DNA from: Acidobacteriota bacterium
GTDB taxonomy: Bacteria; Acidobacteriota; Vicinamibacteria; Vicinamibacterales; UBA8438
Reading direction: 5' to 3'
Length of the DNA stretch: 9,866 nucleotides
Assembly: GCA_011523485.1 (NCBI GenBank)
Contig: WTGR01000571.1
Location: 1-9,866 of the forward strand
How positions within the stretch are numbered: position 1 is the stretch's first letter; each line of letters starts with the position of its first letter. The notes beneath the pieces are model-generated. The model saw nothing but the letters and a program-made list of their open reading frames with translations. It did no database searches and was not told where the DNA came from. Positions 6,899-9,866 of the stretch are shown here, piece after piece. A program made the translations under genes and the position numbers.

Positions 6899-8059
6899 AT
6901 GTCCCGTTTTCCGGCCGGCCAGAAACCCTCCACGCGCGCCGCGCAGGCGCTCGGCGCGGTGGACCCGGCGACCGGCTCGCTCGTGCCGCCCATCTACCCG
7001 GCCGTGCAGTACGAGCGGACGGCCGAGGGCGCGCCGACCGGCGGGCGCGTCTACACGCGCGACCAGAATCCGACCTACGACCAGGCCGAGGCGCTGCTCG
7101 CGTCGCTGGAAGGCGGGCGGGCGGCGATGCTGTTCAGCGCGGGCATGGCGGCGGCCACCACGGTGTTCGAGACGCTGGACGTCGGGGATCACGTCGTGGC
7201 GCCGGAGCAGATGTACTGGATGCTGCGCCGCTGGCTGCAGGGCGAGGCGGGGCGGGGCAGGATCGCTCTCGATCTGGTTCCGAACGGGGACATGGCCGCG
7301 CTGCGGCGGGCGCTGCGGCCGGGCACGACGAGAATCGTCTGGGCGGAGACTCCCGCCAACCCCGGCGGGGCGGTCACCGACCTCGCGGCTGCAGCCACGG
7401 CCGCGCATGAAGCGGGGGCCCGCCTCGTCGTCGACAACACCCTGCCGACGCCGGTGCTCAGCCGGCCGCTCGAACATGGCGCCGACCTGGTCATGCACTC
7501 GGCCACCAAGCAGCTCAACGGGCACTCCGATGTCCTGGCCGGCGCGCTGGTCACGGCGCGCGAGGACGACCTGTGGAAGCGCTGCCGCCGCGAGCGCGCG
7601 TACCGCGGCGCGGTGATCGGCCCGTTCGAGAGCTGGCTGCTGCTGCGCGGCATGCGCACCGTCTGCCTGCGGGTCGCCGCGTCCGCGCGGAACGCGCAGC
7701 GGATCGCCGAGGCGCTCGACGGGCATCCCGCGGTATCCGCCGTCCTCTATCCGGGGCTGCCGGGACACCCCGGCCACGACGTGGCGGCGCGGCAGATGGA
7801 CGGCGGCTTCGGGGCGGTCGTGTCGCTGCGGATGAAGGGGAGCGCCGAGGCCGCGCGGCGGGTGGTGCGCGAGCTGCGGCTGTTCCACAACGCGACGTCG
7901 CTCGGCGGTGTCGAGAGTCTCGCGGAGCCGCGCGGCCTGGTCGAGGGCTCCGGCTCGCCGGTGCCCGACGATCTGGTCCGCCTGTCCATCGGAATCGAGG
8001 ATGCCGGCGACCTCATCGCCGACCTCGATCGGGCGCTCGGCGCGGTGGCTCCACGCTGA
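6899..8059 (+). CDS. PLP-dependent Cys/Met-metabolism (trans-sulfuration) enzyme
   Basis: This is a cytoplasmic fold-type I PLP enzyme of the cystathionine gamma-synthase/gamma-lyase/methionine gamma-lyase family, acting on sulfur amino acids. The protein has 386 residues, typical of the family. YTRDQNPTY (52-60) carries the Tyr/Arg pair that contacts cofactor phosphate across the dimer. SAGMAA (80-85) is the small loop over PLP, D179 in VVDNTLPTP pairs with the pyridine nitrogen, and K204 in HSATKQLNGHSD forms the Schiff base. SLGGVESLAEP and LVRLSIGIEDAGDLIADL are the usual C-terminal signatures. Unusually, the common YGGT segment is replaced by MYWMLRRWL (105-113; Y106 kept), and ETPANPGG (150-157) replaces ETPTNPLL-like sequence, marking a divergent subgroup. 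The exact reaction (synthase, lyase or sulfhydrylase) is therefore open. The start is supported by GGAGG at 6888-6892, 6 bases before ATG. It may be co-transcribed with MATE. Confidence 0.92.
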   Translation: MSRFPAGQKPSTRAAQALGAVDPATGSLVPPIYPAVQYERTAEGAPTGGRVYTRDQNPTYDQAEALLASLEGGRAAMLFSAGMAAATTVFETLDVGDHVVAPEQMYWMLRRWLQGEAGRGRIALDLVPNGDMAALRRALRPGTTRIVWAETPANPGGAVTDLAAAATAAHEAGARLVVDNTLPTPVLSRPLEHGADLVMHSATKQLNGHSDVLAGALVTAREDDLWKRCRRERAYRGAVIGPFESWLLLRGMRTVCLRVAASARNAQRIAEALDGHPAVSAVLYPGLPGHPGHDVAARQMDGGFGAVVSLRMKGSAEAARRVVRELRLFHNATSLGGVESLAEPRGLVEGSGSPVPDDLVRLSIGIEDAGDLIADLDRALGAVAPR

Positions 8060-8063
8060 GCAG

Positions 8064-8099
8064 AGCCGCGGCGTTGCAACCGAACGCGCTGCTGCGGCT
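8064..8099 (+). terminator. Weak hairpin after the PLP enzyme stop (possible terminator)
   Basis: Five bases past the TGA at 8057-8059, AGCCGC (8064-8069) and GCGTT (8071-8075) can pair with AACGC (8083-8087) and GCGGCT (8094-8099), with a bulge and a 7-base loop. There is no T-run after it, so intrinsic termination is doubtful. It separates this gene from the next likely promoter. A mirror copy lies at 1768-1803 on the minus strand. Confidence 0.25.
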
Positions 8100-8149
8100 A
8101 GTGCGGCCCGGTTTCGGTCGACCCACGGGTGCGCGTGCGGCTCGCGCCA

Positions 8150-8155
8150 TATAAT
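8150..8155 (+). promoter_or_regulatory. Candidate -10 element TATAAT
   Basis: A perfect TATAAT sits in an A/T-rich patch (ccatataatttcgaag) within otherwise very GC-rich DNA, 37 bases before ATG 8193, in the 133-base gap after the PLP enzyme. No good -35 hexamer lies 16-18 bases upstream and there is no extended TGn, so the assignment rests on the -10 and on position. It suggests the exported-protein gene starts its own transcript. Confidence 0.45.
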
Positions 8156-8192
8156 TTCGAAGAGCGGAAGTCCGAACCGGGGAGGCAGACGA

Positions 8193-9251
8193 ATGAGTCA
8201 GTCACGAGCCGTGCGTCGCGCGATCGGAGGCGTTGTCGCGGCAGCGATGCTGGTCGTGCCGGCGGCGAGCGGGGCGCAGTCGTCGCAGGACGCGCAGTGG
8301 ACCATGCCGCGGACCCCGGACGGGCGGCCCGACCTGCAGGGCGTGTGGGCCAACAACACCGCCACGCCGCTCGAGCGTCCGGAGGTCCTCGGCGACAAGG
8401 CGACGCTGACCGACGAGGAGCTGGCCCGCCTGGAGGCGCGCTATGCAGAGCTCTTCGCGAGCGGCGAAAGCGACGCGGCATTCGCCGACAGCGTCTTCGT
8501 GGCCGCGCTCGGCGAGCAGGACGAGTTCTCGTCCCGTGACGCGGCCACCGGCAACTACAATCAGTTCTGGCTGGTCGACCGCGAGTTCGACAACCGGACC
8601 TCGCTGGTGATCGATCCCCCGAGCGGGCGGTTGCCCGCCTTCACGCCGGAGGCGCAACGGCGAATCGACGCCCGCGTCGCCCATCTCGCCGACAACCCGG
8701 CGTCGTCGTGGACCGACCGGCGGCTGCAGGAGCGCTGCATCACGTTCGGGATGCCGAACCTGTTCGCCGGCTACAACACCTACTACCAGATCATCCAGAC
8801 GCCCGACCACGTCGTGTTCCTGCACGAGATGATCCACGACGCGCGCATCATCCCGATCGACGCGGGACCGCACGTCGACGACGCCATCCGCCAATGGCAC
8901 GGCGACGCGCGCGGCTACTGGGACGGGGACACGCTGGTCGTCGAGACGACGAACTTCTCGTCCAGCAGCGAGTCGCCGGCCGCCCTCTATCAGCGGCAGC
9001 GCGGATCCGCGGAGCGGTTGCGCCTGGTGGAGCGTTTCACGCGGGTGGGTCCCGATACGCTGCGGCACGAGTTCACGGTCGACGATCCGGGCACCTACGC
9101 GGGGCAGTGGACGGCCATGATCCCGCTGTCGCGCAAGGACGAGGCGCTCTACGAGTACGCCTGCCACGAGGGCAACATCGGGATGGAGGGGATCCTCGCC
9201 GGCCATCGCGCCGAGGAGCGGGAGGCCGCCGAGGCCGCCGGCGGCCGGTGA
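8193..9251 (+). CDS. Secreted protein of unknown function, WDGDTLVVETTNF/ACHEGN family
   Basis: The protein has 352 residues and its function is not known. The signal peptide has RAVRR, a hydrophobic stretch IGGVVAAAMLVVPA and a likely cleavage SGA|Q after residue 28. The mature protein opens with RTPDGRPDLQGVW (40-52) and then NNTATPLERP (54-63). The middle has ERCITFGMPNL (C182), YNTYYQIIQTPDHVVFLHEMIHDARIIPID, then GYWDGDTLVVETTNF (241-255). The end has YACHEGNIGMEGILAG (C324). I recognise this architecture from large paralogous families of exported proteins in Acidobacteriota; to my knowledge no reaction has been assigned. C182 and C324 could form a disulfide in the periplasm, which is inference. 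The start is set by GGAGG at 8181-8185, 7 bases before ATG, and by the signal peptide; the open frame extends upstream to 7908, but that part overlaps the PLP enzyme and is not credible. Confidence 0.9.
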   Translation: MSQSRAVRRAIGGVVAAAMLVVPAASGAQSSQDAQWTMPRTPDGRPDLQGVWANNTATPLERPEVLGDKATLTDEELARLEARYAELFASGESDAAFADSVFVAALGEQDEFSSRDAATGNYNQFWLVDREFDNRTSLVIDPPSGRLPAFTPEAQRRIDARVAHLADNPASSWTDRRLQERCITFGMPNLFAGYNTYYQIIQTPDHVVFLHEMIHDARIIPIDAGPHVDDAIRQWHGDARGYWDGDTLVVETTNFSSSSESPAALYQRQRGSAERLRLVERFTRVGPDTLRHEFTVDDPGTYAGQWTAMIPLSRKDEALYEYACHEGNIGMEGILAGHRAEEREAAEAAGGR

Positions 9252-9283
9252 GAGGCGGCGCCGGCAGGTTCGAGCAGCGATTC

Positions 9284-9333
9284 GCGCCGGAAACGACCCA
9301 ACCAGGCATTCCTGCTCCCATGATTTCCGGCGC
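9284..9333. repeat. 10-base inverted repeat spanning the start of the CBM9/DUF5916 gene
   Basis: GCGCCGGAAA (9284-9293) and TTTCCGGCGC (9324-9333) are perfect complements separated by 30 bases, with a smaller CAGG-CATT-CCTG hairpin (9303-9314) inside. The right arm covers codons 2-5 of the gene starting at 9320, so a folded mRNA would close the start region. There is no T-run, so it is not a standard terminator. The mirror copy is at 534-583. Confidence 0.4.
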
Positions 9334-9866
9334 AGTTGGCCGCGGCTCGTCCGGTCACACGCATCGCCCCCGCGGGCGCTGGAGAATCGCGGCCGGGGTC
9401 GCCGCGCTCCTGGCGTTTCTCGCGCCGGCCGGCAGCGGCGACGTCGCCCACGCGCAGTCCGATCCCGTTCCGGGCACGCCGGATCTGCTCGAAACGGCGA
9501 GCCCGGCGGCCGCCGCCGGCGCCGGATTCGCAGTGACCGGGGCAGTCGATCGCCCGCCCCCGCCGTCGCCGCCCGCGGTGATCGCGCGCGACGCGTTGCG
9601 ACGCGCCACCGTCCGCGCCGTCAAGCTGGCCGCCGGACTTCGTCTGGACGGCGTCCTCGACGAGCCGGCGTACGAGATCGTCCCCGCCATGGACGATTTC
9701 ATCCAGCAGGAGCCGAACGAGGGGGCGCCGGCCAGCGAGAGAACCGAGGCCTGGGTCTTCTTCGACGCGGCAAACATCTACGTCGCCGCCCGCCTGTGGG
9801 ACTCGGCGCCCCCGAGCGCGTGGGTGGCGAACGAGATGCAGCGCGACACGCCGCAGCTCCGCGAGA
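9320..9866 (+). CDS. CBM9-like/DUF5916-type exported protein, N-terminal part
   Basis: The frame is open to the window edge with no stop, so 182 codons are seen. The signal peptide has an extended N-region ending RPRGRWR (16-22), hydrophobic IAAGVAALLAFLAPA (23-37) and a likely cleavage AHA|Q after residue 45. A low-complexity Ala/Pro linker follows (about 64-90), then RLDGVLDEPAYEIVPAMDDFIQQEP (108 onward) and AWVFFDAANIYVAARLWDSAP. The pattern of iDGxLDExxW/Y, dFxQxeP and YVaxRxxD matches CBM9-like N-terminal domains of the DUF5916 exported proteins common in Acidobacteriota and Gemmatimonadota, usually 700 residues or more. The substrate is unknown. ATG 9320 is chosen because it places a normal signal peptide; its ribosome binding site is poor. 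A GTG at 9248, overlapping the previous stop as GTGA, is an alternative that would lengthen the leader by 24 residues. It lies 68 bases after the exported-protein gene, probably in the same transcript. Confidence 0.75.
   Translation, partial: MISGAVGRGSSGHTHRPRGRWRIAAGVAALLAFLAPAGSGDVAHAQSDPVPGTPDLLETASPAAAAGAGFAVTGAVDRPPPPSPPAVIARDALRRATVRAVKLAAGLRLDGVLDEPAYEIVPAMDDFIQQEPNEGAPASERTEAWVFFDAANIYVAARLWDSAPPSAWVANEMQRDTPQLRE

Larger units (their letters stand above)
1..9866. repeat. Perfect window-length inverted repeat (two 4,933-base arms, no spacer)
   Basis: Positions 1-4933 are the reverse complement of 4934-9866. The two window ends mirror each other (starts tctcgcggagctgcggcgtg, ends with its complement). 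Every gene, ribosome binding site and hairpin checked has a mirror copy whose coordinates sum to 9867, and the encoded proteins are identical in both arms. The axis falls in GTCGAC at 4931-4936. Arms this long, identical and spacer-free are unusual in living bacterial chromosomes, because long perfect palindromes are cleaved or deleted. They are a known product of amplification chimeras (strand switching), undetected hairpin reads and assembler fold-back. I infer an artefact. No telomere resolvase, transposase or plasmid replication gene is present that would suggest a biological origin. Confidence 0.98.

Noticed and set aside
7908..8192. N-terminal extension of the exported protein by 95 residues
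   Set aside because: It overlaps the PLP-enzyme gene in another frame, is Arg/Ser-rich, lacks a ribosome binding site and would bury an obvious signal peptide that follows GGAGG-ATG at 8193.
1..9866. Hairpin-telomere linear replicon or replication dimer as a source of the palindrome
   Set aside because: No telomere resolvase, replication initiator or plasmid gene is present. The axis lies inside a conserved housekeeping-type gene and truncates it, which a natural telomere would not be expected to do.
1..9866. Insertion sequence or composite transposon with very long inverted ends
   Set aside because: No transposase, target-site duplication or unique centre between the arms; the repeat is the entire window.
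1..9866. CRISPR array, tRNA, rRNA, toxin-antitoxin, phage or defence genes
   Set aside because: Looked for on both strands; no spaced direct repeats, cloverleaf-like sequence or recognisable proteins of these kinds. Intergenic gaps are 32 to 133 bases.

Overview
The window is one 4,933-base block of bacterial DNA followed immediately by its own exact reverse complement. Base n always pairs with base 9867-n. The first and last bases mirror each other, every gene occurs twice in opposite orientation, and the axis lies between 4933 and 4934 inside a GTCGAC, with no spacer. I saw no difference between the arms wherever I compared them. The most economical reading is an inverted-duplication artefact of amplification, library preparation or assembly, so the window holds about 4.9 kb of unique information. 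A real head-to-head duplication cannot be excluded from sequence alone.

The DNA is very GC-rich, with strong G/C bias at third codon positions and therefore long meaningless antisense reading frames. Two proteins point to Acidobacteriota, probably a Vicinamibacteria-like lineage. One is a secreted protein with the WDGDTLVVETTNF and ACHEGN signatures, a type I associate with large paralogous families in that phylum. The other is the start of a CBM9-like/DUF5916-type exported protein. The taxonomic call is inference from remembered family distributions.

Reading outward from the axis in the right arm: a truncated CoA-pyrophosphatase-type Nudix hydrolase (minus strand, start 5373, cut at the axis); divergently, 32 bases away, a MATE-family multidrug/Na+ antiporter (5406-6821, plus); a PLP-dependent Cys/Met-metabolism enzyme (6899-8059, plus); an exported protein of unknown function (8193-9251, plus); and the first 182 codons of a CBM9/DUF5916-type exported protein (9320 to the window end, plus). 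The left arm is the mirror image: 1-547 minus, 616-1674 minus, 1808-2968 minus, 3046-4461 minus and 4494-4976 plus.

The four genes leaving the axis lie on one strand with gaps of 77, 133 and 68 bases, so MATE and the PLP enzyme may share a transcript. The exported-protein gene has a perfect TATAAT and a strong ribosome binding site of its own and may start a new unit with the CBM9/DUF5916 gene. The functions look like ordinary metabolism (nucleotide/CoA housecleaning, efflux, sulfur amino acids) beside lineage-specific exported proteins. I see no RNA genes, CRISPR array, transposase, integrase, phage or defence genes, and no stretch over 300 bases without a gene. The striking feature is the palindrome; I found no credible new multi-gene system.
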